NCBI GenBank assembly: GCA_021018815.1 | Contig: JAITYX010000066.1 | Span: 3,446,001 to 3,510,000 of the forward strand | Reading direction: 5' to 3' | Length of the DNA stretch: 64,000 bases | Source: Talinum fruticosum | Lineage: Eukaryota > Streptophyta > Magnoliopsida > Caryophyllales > Talinaceae | Part shown: piece after piece, positions 23,159 through 44,444 of the stretch | Position numbering within the stretch: position 1 is the first letter of the stretch | Layout of the letters: each line of letters begins with the position of its first letter | Notes under the pieces: generated by a model | What the model was told of the DNA's origin: nothing | What the model saw: only the letters and a program-made list of their open reading frames with translations | The model's database searches: none | Made by a program: the position numbers and the translations under genes

Positions 23159-23797
23159 CCGAGTCATGTCCTAAATTAGTCTGTTTTACGTCTGCTTGGT
23201 GTTTAACGGATATAAATCGGTTGCTTTTGTAATTCAAAAGTAGATTAGGCTTGTTTAAACAACCTAGAAAAGTAAATCAAAGTGGTACTCAAAGTATTAA
23301 AATACTTTGGTCCAAGATTAGGCACAAATAATAATAAAATCGGAATAATTAAGCACTTAATTATCTTTGGCCTAAAAGAGTGGAATTTTCCGAGTCTAAG
23401 CACTTAATTAAGCACAAATAATACTTTGGTCTATCTTGAGTCAATCCTTAACGATGATCAAGTTATCAAGAATAAAGTATTAGGTTACATAAACTTGATC
23501 AAGCAAATAATTCTCCATAAATAAACCGCATTAGGAATTAGAATTAACGTTGCAAATAATTTTAACACGAAACATGAAGTCAATGCTCAAAATAAACGTG
23601 GTAGAGAAATTATTTACTCATGCGATGGTTATAAGTGATGTCCGAGTGGGTTAGAAATACAGTTCGGGTTTTATGCTAAAAGACTGGTTTTTGAGTGGGT
23701 CGGACCGGATAAAAACTTAGACATTTGAGTTTCTATAAGGGTCGGAATGACTAGAATCAAAACCTAAGAGAGATAAAAAGTTATACCCGAATCTTCA
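23159..23797 (-). repeat. 5' LTR of copia 1, left-hand (U3-side) part
   Basis: On the minus strand this begins TGAAGATTCGGG (the TGAAG terminus of the family). It contains the TTGGACCAAAGTATTTTA block also found in the LTR at about 14600. Together with 4167-4984 it makes a 1457-bp LTR. It ends the nested stack; a run of T follows at about 23799. Confidence 0.85.
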
Positions 23798-24423
23798 CTT
23801 TTTTTTTTCATCACATAGTATCTCGAACTTAGCCTCACTTGATTCATAGTATCTCAAACTTAGCCTCACTTGATTCGTAATATCTAGAACTTACGAACAA
23901 ATTCACAATGGTCCCAAACATTTGGGCCTATTTATTTAAAACAAGATACTTTTTGATCTCGATTTCAGACATTATGTATTTGTATTTCAATATGTATTAC
24001 ACACTTGTGTTTTTGCTTTTCTTTTCCCCCTTCTCCTTCTGTCACTTAAATTGCCAAGTCAATATGTATCACACACCTGACTTGGGTACATAAATACATA
24101 TAAAAAATTCAAGGTGAGTACTTATTTGTAGCGACTACGAATTGATTGGCTGTCTTTTAATAGATAAGGAACGAAGTTACATATTATCGAAAAATTCACC
24201 CACCTAATTTGAATCAAAAGTTTTTAGAACCATGTTCATATCCATATTCGTACTTGCCTTAATTATCTCTAATTAGCCTCAAGTATAAATTTACAACCAA
24301 TACAGTTTTTGTGCCTCCATAATATATAAGCGTCCACCTAAATTCTTGTATTTATATCCAAAATGGAGCAGCACCTCTGAATTTCAGGGCAGATTAACGC
24401 AAGCCTATATGTAGAGTGTGGCT
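23798..24423. other. spacer downstream of MnmE with a 31-bp tandem repeat
   Basis: At 23816-23892 a 31-bp unit (TAGTATCTCGAACTTAGCC...) is present two and a half times. The rest is AT-rich and shows no gene. The MnmE 3' UTR presumably lies in the last few hundred bases, but no clear poly(A) signal could be chosen. Confidence 0.6.
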
Positions 24424-35934
<11,511 letters not shown>

Positions 35935-36126
35935 TTTTGGTTTTCCAAAGAGGAACCCCAAGATGAACTTAGCAGATAATATACTGATCCCTTTTGTTTA
36001 CCACTGGAATTTGGAAATGGCTCATGACAAGTTACAACTCTTGATGAGACATCTCTCTAGCTACAGTATTGTATTATTCTGTCTAAAATTGGATCAGATA
36101 AAAAATTGGTTTGGACCACACTGCAC
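35935..36126. promoter_or_regulatory. putative MnmE upstream region
   Basis: This short stretch lies between the MnmE start codon (35934) and a repetitive block. No convincing TATA box was identified, as is common for housekeeping genes. The first in-frame ATG is at 35934, and upstream in-frame codons do not add an ATG. Confidence 0.35.
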
Positions 36127-36254
36127 GGCTCACAAAATTTTCTTATTCGATCTTCGATTCGGATCGGTCCGGTCCGGTCTAATTGGTTTTGGCTCACAAA
36201 ATTTTCTTATTCGATCTTCGATCCGGATCGGTCCGGTCCGGTCTAATTGGTTTT
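36127..36254. repeat. 64-bp tandem duplication rich in CGGTCCGGTC
   Basis: Units 36127-36190 and 36191-36254 are nearly identical (GGCTCACAAAATTTTCTTAT... GGTCCGGTCCGG...). Similar GGTCCGATCC motifs run on to 36590, ending ACCGATGAACACCCTTA. This suggests the remains of one hAT-like or similar MITE with a lost left end. Confidence 0.85.
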
Positions 36255-36600
36255 CGCTCCGAATCGAGGACCAAATAAGTTACTAAAAAATATAAGTTCT
36301 ATCGTCTAATATATTTATATATGTATAGCTAATTAGGATTCTAATTGGTAACTTCCGTTTTAAATTTGGCCAATTTGAAACTCAATTTTCTCTCCAAATT
36401 TCAACCTTTTTTAGTTGACTCATATCTAACTATGCAATAATCTCTATTCGGTTCACTTTGGTCTAATCAAGGTTCGGTCCGATCCAATTCCGGATCGAAA
36501 GTTATTGAGTCCGATCCTCGGTCCGCCAATTTCTCTTATTTGATTTTCGGTCTAATGCGGTATACTTCGATCCGATCCGAATTTGTACCGATGAACACCC

Positions 36601-37816
36601 TTATCAGTAGCTACCATTACTGTCTATTCAAGTGGTCCCATATTTAGTGCATTTTAATTTATTTGTCATTTTATTAAATCTTTTTATTTTATAATATTTG
36701 TTGTTTATAATTTCAATTACATATTAATTATTAATTTATCAATTTTATTTACATTAATTGTTTGTTCTTCTTATTTTCCTCAACTAATTACTAGTTTATC
36801 AAATTTATTTTATTAATTATTTTTTCCTCCTTATTTTTCTCTTTTCCAACAAAATCTTTGAGACATTTTGATTTTTAGTCACTAACTTTGCTCTAAAGTT
36901 AACTCCTATCATTTTCTTAAAAAGTAAGTTAACTCCACCATTAATACTCGTGTAAAAGCTCAAAACAACAAATTAATTGAAACCAAGGGGGTATTTTATT
37001 TACATAAAGTTTCGATTCAGAATGATTGAAATATGTAGTATGGAGATAAATGTCATGATTAGTATGCACATATTGATGATCATTTATTTGATATGTAGGT
37101 AATCATTTTAGATATTTGTAGATAAGCACTTTTGTTATTCGTTCTAATGACTTATAGATGTTAATAAACATTTACTTGGGATGTGTATAAGCATTTTTAT
37201 TATTTAAAAATAAGCATTTTTGGTTATTAGTGTCATAGTTAATTTTTAGCTATTGGTAAGCATTCGCTCGGTATCTAAATAAAAAAAAATAAAAAAAAAT
37301 TTATGTAGGTAAGCATTTTTGTCGTCCCTAAATAAGTATTAAAGTTTTTATGAATGTATAGGAGAAAAAAATTAACTTTTAGGTTTTAATAAATGAGACC
37401 TTATCAGTTGTTTGTAATATTTCTTACTCAGTGATGGTATACTTAGTTCTTTAAATATTGAATGTTGTTGTGAGCATTTAAAACGGAAATATATAGAATG
37501 AAGACAATAAATAATATGTAAATGCTTTAAAGTTTAAAGAATGAAAACAAAACGAACAACAAGGAAAAAGTAAAAAATTTATTAATATTTTTTTAGACAT
37601 AAACTTTAATAATTTATAACAAATTATTGAACTTATTGATATGGAACTTCAAAGTAAACTTCAACAAAACTCAAAATGATTTATGATTACAACACCTCTA
37701 ATATGCTATTCCATTATTTAATTATTTGCTAATAAAAAATTAACTTGACTAATGCAGATATCCTAAATTAAGCCTACCTTATATGACAGGCCAAGGATTA
37801 CATCACTACAATTATA
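36601..37816. other. AT-rich intergenic sequence
   Basis: No gene is seen. Between 37080 and 37330 a short motif, TAAGCATTTTT, recurs about five times at irregular spacing, interspersed with A-runs. It may be an old degenerate tandem repeat. Confidence 0.6.
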
Positions 37817-38394
37817 TGTAGGAGCCAAAAAATTATTAGTCAATTATATGCCGTCATATGAAAAATTAAATTATTTTATTCGATCTATCGTAAATTGTCA
37901 CGTGTCAAAAGTGACTTCGGAAGACGTTTAAAATAAAAATAAAAAGAAATTAAATTTCAATCAATTAGAAGCTACCACATATCACTGGTACATCTCGCTA
38001 ATGATGTAGTAAATAGTAAATATTTCTTTTAAGAAATAATTATTAAATTATAGGCCTATGCTCAAAACCCAACTCAAACAACATTCAACTACCAAGTGTT
38101 AAAGTATTAAAGTTTGCATCCATCCATAAATAAAAGTCAAGAATTCATATTCAAGACTTTCAAAGCATCGAGATTAAGAACCACTCAGCGTTCATCATCC
38201 GGCTCTACATTAACGTTCGCGATCAAGTTACAAATCTCTCGAATCGTTCAAGTTATTGGGAGATTGAATCAAATGATTACATCAATTGTACTTGATAAAA
38301 AGATTGTAGTCCATTCAAAGAAATCAATACAAATTATATTTGTTTCTCAATTTTTCCGTCTTTATTTATTTTAGACTCAAAATTTGTATTTACA
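37817..38394 (+). repeat. 5' LTR of the Ty3-type element
   Basis: It shares long blocks with 42659-43259, such as GTAAATATTTCTTTTAAGAAA and the GTTCATCATCCG.CTCTACAT block. It ends TTTACA directly before the primer site. Confidence 0.85.
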
Positions 38395-38399
38395 ATTTT

Positions 38400-38417
38400 T
38401 GGCACATCCGGTGGGAC
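38400..38417 (+). other. primer binding site of the Ty3-type element
   Basis: TGGCACATCCGGTGGGAC starts five bases after the LTR end. The primer tRNA was not identified with confidence; the TGGC start fits plant Ty3 elements. Confidence 0.65.
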
Positions 38418-38480
38418 ATCTCTCGCCTCTCATCTCTTTCTCCAAAAAAAAACATCAACACTCTACACCTTTGAAGAGCA

Positions 38481-39935
38481 CATGGCTTCCAAGAATGTCA
38501 TTGCTCAATTTTCAAAGAACAAAACTGTTAGATCCACTTCTCAAGGATCCACCGATGCTAGCACTCGCATCCAAAAGAATGATGACCAAAATTATGGCAA
38601 GAGTTGTTGTTGTTGTTGCTTGTGAAGGAACTAGTCGTATCTGCACCATTGCAGTTACATCCAATTCAAAACCTTCACTCCAACCTCGCTTAATGGAGTC
38701 AATCAAATTATATCGCATGCTAGTCCGAAGCAAAGAGTTGTTCCCGACTTTAACTTGAAGCGAGCAGTTCCATGTGGGATGGACAAACTCCAAGCTCACA
38801 CCAACCCTATCTCGCATGCTTTACGGTGGAGAAGATGATGGTTATCCCGGAGGAGATTTCGCACCTCCGTCTCCTAAAGACTTGTTTTTCTCACAATCTG
38901 AAAGTGAATCGTCTAACATTGTCATCATGCCGATAATGGTGACAGGGGCTATTAGCGTTGAAGAACAATTGAATGAGATGAAGGAAATACTAGCGAGACT
39001 TTCTAAAGAGAGTGAAGAAAAGGACGTGCGAGATCAAGCATCAAACTAGACAAATCACTCGTTTGATAAAAAAGTTAGAGAAGAGGTCATCTGAAGCCTC
39101 TAACAAAGGCTCGAAAATGAAGGGTTCGATAAGAAGTCCAACCACGATGAAGAATCGAAGATGAACAGAAGGAGACTCCATTGACTTCAATGACGGTTGA
39201 ACAAATCCGAACTTAATTGCAAAGGCGGTTAAGAATCAACTAGGAGAAGGGTCTCGTAAGTCTCACTTGTACACAAAGACCTATACTAAAAGGATTTATG
39301 CCATAAGAATGCCACATGGCTATCAACTACCGAAGTTCCAATAGTTCGATGGTAAAGGCAATCCTAAGCAACATATTGCGCACTTCATCGAAACCTCGCA
39401 GCAATGCTCGGCATAGAAGGAGATAGATTGGTGAAGCGGTTTGTTTGAACTCGAATTGAGTTGCTTTTGACTTTTACACGGACTTGGAGCTAGAATCTAT
39501 CAACAGCTGGGAGCAAATGGAGTAAGAATTCCTTAACAGATTCTACAGACACCCAATGCATTGTTAGTATGACAAAGTTGACGAATACAAGGCAATAGAA
39601 AAATGAACCGAGTTCTCAATAACATCAATCACTAAAGAGCCCTTAGCCTCGAATCCAAAAATCGATTGTCCGAAGCGTCTGTTGTGGAAATGTGTACCCA
39701 AGGTATAGAATGGGACTTGCTTTACGTTCGCAGGTGAGTAAGCCAAGGACTTTCCGAAATTGGCTGCAAGGGACCATGACATAGAAATCACAATAGCAAG
39801 TCATCGCGAGTAAGTCTTCCTCGTATGAATCAAGGAATGATAAGGGTGAGTACAACAAGAGTATACCCGAGGCCGAGACCTCTTAGGCCGAGATTTCCTC
39901 GGCTCCGAAGCAAGTCCGCATTAGCAAACCAAGAA
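38481..39935 (+). pseudogene. Ty3-type gag, heavily degraded
   Basis: It starts MASKNVIAQFSKNKT at 38481. SVEEQLNEMKEILARLSKE at about 38957-39010 is the N-terminal coiled coil of Tat-type Gag. Farther on, in mixed frames, are RMPHGYQLPKFQ, FDGKGNPKQHIAHFIE (about 39345-39395) and SINSWEQM (about 39498-39520), the retrotransposon capsid domain. Several stops and indels are present. The coding trace fades near 39930, where a host-gene fragment begins on the other strand. Confidence 0.78.
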
Positions 39936-40340
39936 CTGCCGATTCACACGTAGCAAAATTACCCACAATCCTCTTCTCACTCTCCAAGCACAAGTAAGCC
40001 TCGACCCTATTCAGCACTGCCGGGGCACCCATTGCTTAGAATTGAACATGAGCCCGAGCTCGGTCGGGACCGAATCGAATCCACAAGTTGAGACCACCGG
40101 ACTCCCGACTCGCCGCTGATCATGGTACTCCACCTCCATTCACTCCATTCTCTCCATCTCGCCGCAAATGTCGAGGTAGTCGCACCCCACTTCGATGCGA
40201 GGCTTGAACCACCGGCTCCCATGGACCCGAAATGGCCCGACGCAATTGAGCACGAGCCGGGTTTGGCAGCAGAGGTCGAGGAGGGAGTCGGGGTGCGCGG
40301 TGTCGGCGGTGAGGATGGGGATCGGAGGTGGTGGGTTCCA
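39895..40340 (-). pseudogene. saccharopine-dehydrogenase-like (SCCPDH) gene fragment
   Basis: Read on the minus strand from 40337: PIPILTADTAHPDSLLDLC, RLVLNCVGPFRVHG, VGCDYLDICGE, then after a TGA (complement of 40140-40142) MEVEYHDQ, STCGFDSVPTELGLMFNS. After a frameshift near 40020 come NRVEAYLCLESEKRIVGNF and ESAVLG, then ANADLLRSR. These are consecutive blocks of the plant SCCPDH-like oxidoreductase: the Rossmann-fold edge and the GFDS.P.ELG motif. Only about 150 of some 450 residues are present, with a stop and frameshifts, and no introns. It lies between the LTRs of a Ty3-type element, so it is a captured or inserted fragment and not a gene in place. Confidence 0.8.
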
Positions 40341-41387
40341 ATTACAAGCAAGATAGAGAGAGTGTAAGTGAAAATGGCGAGAGTAGAGAGAGAGAGGGAA
40401 GAGAGACAGAGTGAGAGGGAAAAGAGATGTTCTTCAATAGTTGTGACCGATTTCATTCAAAACAAGGGAAGAGAGAGAGTGAGGTAGTTCAATTGCATTA
40501 AACGAGTTAACATTTGTGGGTTGTGACCGATTGCACAGGTTATTACGGCCTCAGCAGGTCACTTTAACCTTCGAGTGGCATTTTTTTACCTAATTACTAG
40601 CTTAGTGGCGAGATGATTACCATCGATTAAATTAGTGGCATTTTTGACAATTTTAGAGAGTTTAAGGGTAATTTAATCCGAGCACTCTGTTTTCTAGTGC
40701 TTGAATAAATAATGATTCAAAAAAAAAAAAAAGGGGAAAGTAGAAACAAGGCAGGAAGCTAAATTGTGGGCTTTACTTTTTTAAAGGATTATTAACATCC
40801 GTACCCCTCGTACTATCTCTGCAATCATTTTTCTACCCATGTCCTATTGAAAATTACTTTCAACCCCTAACCTTACTCGACATATTAGAATTGTAGGTAA
40901 ACTTGGGATTTTAAGTTGACCGGAGATGTTAAAAGACGTAAATACCCCCTTCCTCTAATTCATATATTTATTGAATCTGTTTTTATTGCCTCCATTAGAC
41001 TATGGTGTTTGATTAGACCCATTAAAAGGAAAAAAACCAGCTCAAAAAAATCAAAACAAAAAGATCATGAGAATTCAACATTAAGTTGATACAAAGTTAA
41101 TGTCCATAGAAGATAACTCACATTATTTCATAATTAATCCAATCGGCAAATTGATTAGCCCCAAAATTACAGCAAAAGCGAACGAGTGTTCCGCATTCAA
41201 TTCCGTAACCCCAAATCCCCCCACAATAACCAATCAATTCAGTTAAGCCCAACAACTCAAATCCTAAAATTCAAAATACCCATAATCTAACCACACAAGA
41301 TAACCCTAGTAAGTTATAACCACCAAAACAAGGCAGAGAGAGAGAAGAAGAACATAGAAACAAAATCCCCGACAGACCATTTCCTCA

Positions 41388-41560
41388 CTGCCTTGCTTTC
41401 AATCCTCATACCCTTCGCCCGTCGAAGCGCATCCACCTCCTTCAACAGATCAAATTCGACCCCCTTCTTCTTCGGTTCATCGACGCACTTCCCAAGAAGC
41501 TTGTCGTCTTCTTTCTCTCTCTACAAGAGCTTCTCTAGGTGGGTCTCGACGTCGGTCTTG
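41388..41560 (-). pseudogene. coding-like fragment carried by the Mutator-like element, unknown product
   Basis: One minus-strand frame reads WYKTDVETHLEKLL, a stop, then REKEDDKLLGKCVDEPKKK, VEFDLLKEVDALRRAKG and ESKAVRKWSVGDFV. The charged, helical, codon-like character differs from the AT-rich surroundings and suggests an exon captured from a host gene. I do not recognise the parent protein. Confidence 0.4.
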
Positions 41561-41870
41561 TACCAAATTGCACGAGATGATGGAGACCGAGAAGATGAAG
41601 GAGCAAATCGAGGGGATCCATGATTTTCGACAGATGGGCAGTAGGGAAGAGAGAGAGAAGAGGACGAGGAAAGAGAGAGAGAGTGGAAGAGGAAGAACAA
41701 AGTGTAGAGGTTTGTGAGCTCTTTACGAACTCCATCAATTTGGCTCTTTTATAGGGAAATTCGATTGTGAATAGGTCTTCTTCTTTGAGCCATTGCTTGA
41801 TGAGGAGCTTGTGCGTTGGGAATTCAACGATTTGATCGAAGATAGCATTAGCCTGACGAAGGAGAAAGAG

Positions 41871-41875
<5 letters not shown>

Positions 41876-41907
<32 letters not shown>
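41876..41907. repeat. (GA)n microsatellite
   Basis: An uninterrupted GA run within the Mutator-like element. It gives rise to spurious Arg/Glu frames. Confidence 0.9.
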
Positions 41908-41911
<4 letters not shown>

Positions 41912-42658
41912 GATAGGAGAGAGAGACTCGGATATGGTGGTTAATTGTGTTTGTAAGAGTAATGAAGAAAGAGATAAAGTAGTTTAGGGTTAAATAAATA
42001 AATAAAATATGAGTGTAGTGGGATTCAATTTTGTAAGGGCTTTTTCGTCTTTTAATGTCTCTCGTCAACTTAAAATCCCAAATTTACCTACAATTCTAAT
42101 ATGTTAGTAAGGTCGGGGGTTGAAAATAGTTTACAATAGGACATGGGTAGAAAAATGATTGCGAGCATAGTACGGGGTACGGATGTTAATAATCCCTTTT
42201 TAATCCATAACGGATAAAGGTGGGTCGTGCTTCCCCAAACCAAGAAGAGAATTCCCTTATGCATTTTCACCAAATATTTCCATGGATTTTCCGTGAATAT
42301 AATGAGCATATGGAGTTGATGGATTGATTCGACAAGTAACAAAATTTCAAAAATAAAATCAAGTTGGATTGATAAAATTTTAGGATCAATATAAATGAAT
42401 CCAAATTACATGACTATTTCAAGAAATGAAAAATAAGTGGAATGAAAATTGTTTTTTTAGATTCCGAGAATTATACCCAGATAATTTCAAAATATGTGAC
42501 CCGGGTATTTCCAGTATCGTCACATGCCAAGTTATAAAGTTTCACATCAAGATGGCAGTTATGGCTAATACATATCAATCACCTTCCAAGTATTCGAAAC
42601 CCAACCGCTCCAAACACTCAAAAAGCTTGTACATGCAGTGACTCTCGAAGAGGGCATT

Positions 42659-43259
42659 TGTAAGAAGTAAAAATTTGTTAGCCAACTATATGCCACCATA
42701 TGAAAAATTATATTATTTTATCCGGTCTATTACAAATTGCCACGTGTCAAAAGTGGATTCGGAAGACGTTTAAAATTAAAATTAAAAAAAATTTCAATCA
42801 ATTAGAGGTTGTCACGTGTCGCTAGTGATGCAGTAAATAGTAAATATTTCTTTTAAGAAATTGGGCCCAAACCCAAAATCCAACTCTAACCCCAACTCTA
42901 AAAATGTTATAAGTAGGAGTCATCTCCTCATTTTTCACACACATTCAAGCATTTGAAAAATTCAGAACTCGGACTACAAACAACATCCAACCAAAGTCAA
43001 GTCAAGAATTAAGATTCAAGATTTTCAGCACATCTAGATTAAAAACCACCCAACGTTCATCATCCGCCTCTACATCAATGTTTGAGATTAAGTTATAATG
43101 CCCTCGAATCGTTCAAGTTATAGGGAGATTGAATAAGAGGATTACATCAATTGTAATTAATACAGAGATTGTACCCCATTTAAAGAAAATCAATACAAAT
43201 TATATTTATTTCTCAATTTTCTATCTTTATTTATTTTAAACTCAAAATTTATGTTTACA
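42659..43259 (+). repeat. 3' LTR of the Ty3-type element
   Basis: It starts TGTAAGAAG just after the purine-rich GAAGAGGGCATT and ends TTTACA. It contains TTATAAGTAGGAG near 42908, a possible TATA region. Confidence 0.85.
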
Positions 43260-43679
43260 CTATCAAATGTTATCCATTATATCGCTCTCTTCCCATGTTT
43301 AATTGTTTAGTGGAATGCACTCAATTAGTATGCTTTATCATTATGTGTAAAATTTAATAATTTTAATACTTGTAACTAATATTTTGTATTCACTGTGAAA
43401 AGCAACACATGTCGGTGCATGTGCAATCTTCAATGAAATGACTCAACAATATACACCAAGTTACAAATCGTTGTAACCTTCAACATTGTCAACACTTATG
43501 TATTCAAGTGTCAATGGTCTCCGTATTTGCGTAATTGAAAGATAATTGCACTCCAGCAAGAATGCTACAGCTTTGACTTTGATACCTAAGATATAGAACC
43601 CTACTTCTGCTATAAATTTGCATCTTTTTGCTTGTTGTAATACAATTTACAAATGTATTATACACTACGCTTAGAAATA
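43260..43679. other. AT-rich spacer
   Basis: No gene or recognisable repeat is seen between the Ty3-type LTR and the LINE. Confidence 0.5.
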
Positions 43680-44444
43680 TTGTCTCTTAACTAGTTGATG
43701 ATGCACAAGGGATTTTTATTGAGGGTAGGTATTTCCTACACTATCATGATATGCGAAGACTTAGTCAAGATATACAATAGGAAAGGTCTCCCGATGAATA
43801 ATGAAAATAAATCTAAAAAATCTTATGATTTTGTGAGATGGAGTTTTTGGAGGCTATTCTGTTAGGTTTTAGATTTCCAGCCATCCTTATGTGGGAATTA
43901 TCACTTGTATTTAAACTACTGAGTTCTTTATTAAGTTTAATGATGAAACATATATATTTTGGAAGTAAAATGGGCTTGACGCAGGGTGTCCCTATGACCC
44001 CCTTCCCCTTTTGTTTGTCCTAATTATGGAATATTTATCAAGATCACTTAGAGTTACTATCTTACAGTAAGGAATTAATTTTCACTCTAACTACTCTACG
44101 ATGAAATTCCGTAACCTAAGCTTTGCAAATGATCTTAGGTTGTTACGTAAGGCGGATGAGTACGAGTTTTAAATGTCTCATGAGTGCTTTTTATGTTTTT
44201 TTCTATTATGTACTGATAGACAATTTGGAGAAATCTCAATTAGTTATTGTAGGGATTTCATCCGAATTAGAGTAAAAATTGGTGCATCTAATTGAGTTCT
44301 AGAAAAGATTGTTACCTTTTAAGTATTTTGGGCAACAAGCATGACATCAATCATGCTGGGAACACATTAAACCTAGAGGCTTAATAAACAGGACTTCGAT
44401 GTCTTATTGATATGATGATTTCAAAGTTAAACACTTAGCCAGCT
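43680..44444 (+). pseudogene. LINE (L1-type) reverse transcriptase, first part
   Basis: Across several frames the RT blocks appear in order: DDAQGIFIEGR (near 43695), MICEDLVKIYNRK, KSYDFVRWSFLEAILLGF (43817-43870), GLTQGVPMTPFPF (about 43974-44010, for the usual GLRQGDPMSPFLF) and LSFANDLRL (about 44120-44145, for FADDL: the first catalytic Asp is Asn). Stops and frameshifts abound. The element is interrupted at 44445 by an inverted solo LTR and resumes at 47459. Confidence 0.82.

Larger units (their letters stand above)
40786..42195. mobile_element. Mutator-like element with long TIRs (Pack-MULE candidate)
   Basis: Terminal inverted repeats of about 165 bp: 40786 to about 40950 and about 42034-42195, starting GGATTATTAACATCCGTACC and its inverse. 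Flanking 9-mers TTTTTTAAA (40777-40785) and CTTTTTAAT (42196-42204) agree at 7 of 9 positions, as for a Mutator target duplication. The interior has no transposase but a coding-like stretch (41388-41560) and a GA repeat. Confidence 0.82.
37817..43259 (+). mobile_element. Ty3-type LTR retrotransposon, gag-only, with other sequences inside
   Basis: Two diverged LTRs (37817-38394 and 42659-43259) start TGTA.GA and end TTTACA. They enclose a primer site, a degraded Ty3-type gag and no visible protease, RT or integrase. The interior instead contains a saccharopine-dehydrogenase-like fragment and a Mutator-like element. The flanks TTATA and CTATC do not give a clear duplication. The LTRs differ by many substitutions and indels, so the insertion is old. 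Confidence 0.8.

Noticed and set aside
36127..36254. Possible CRISPR-like or satellite array
   Set aside because: Only two units with no spacers: a simple tandem duplication in a plant genome.
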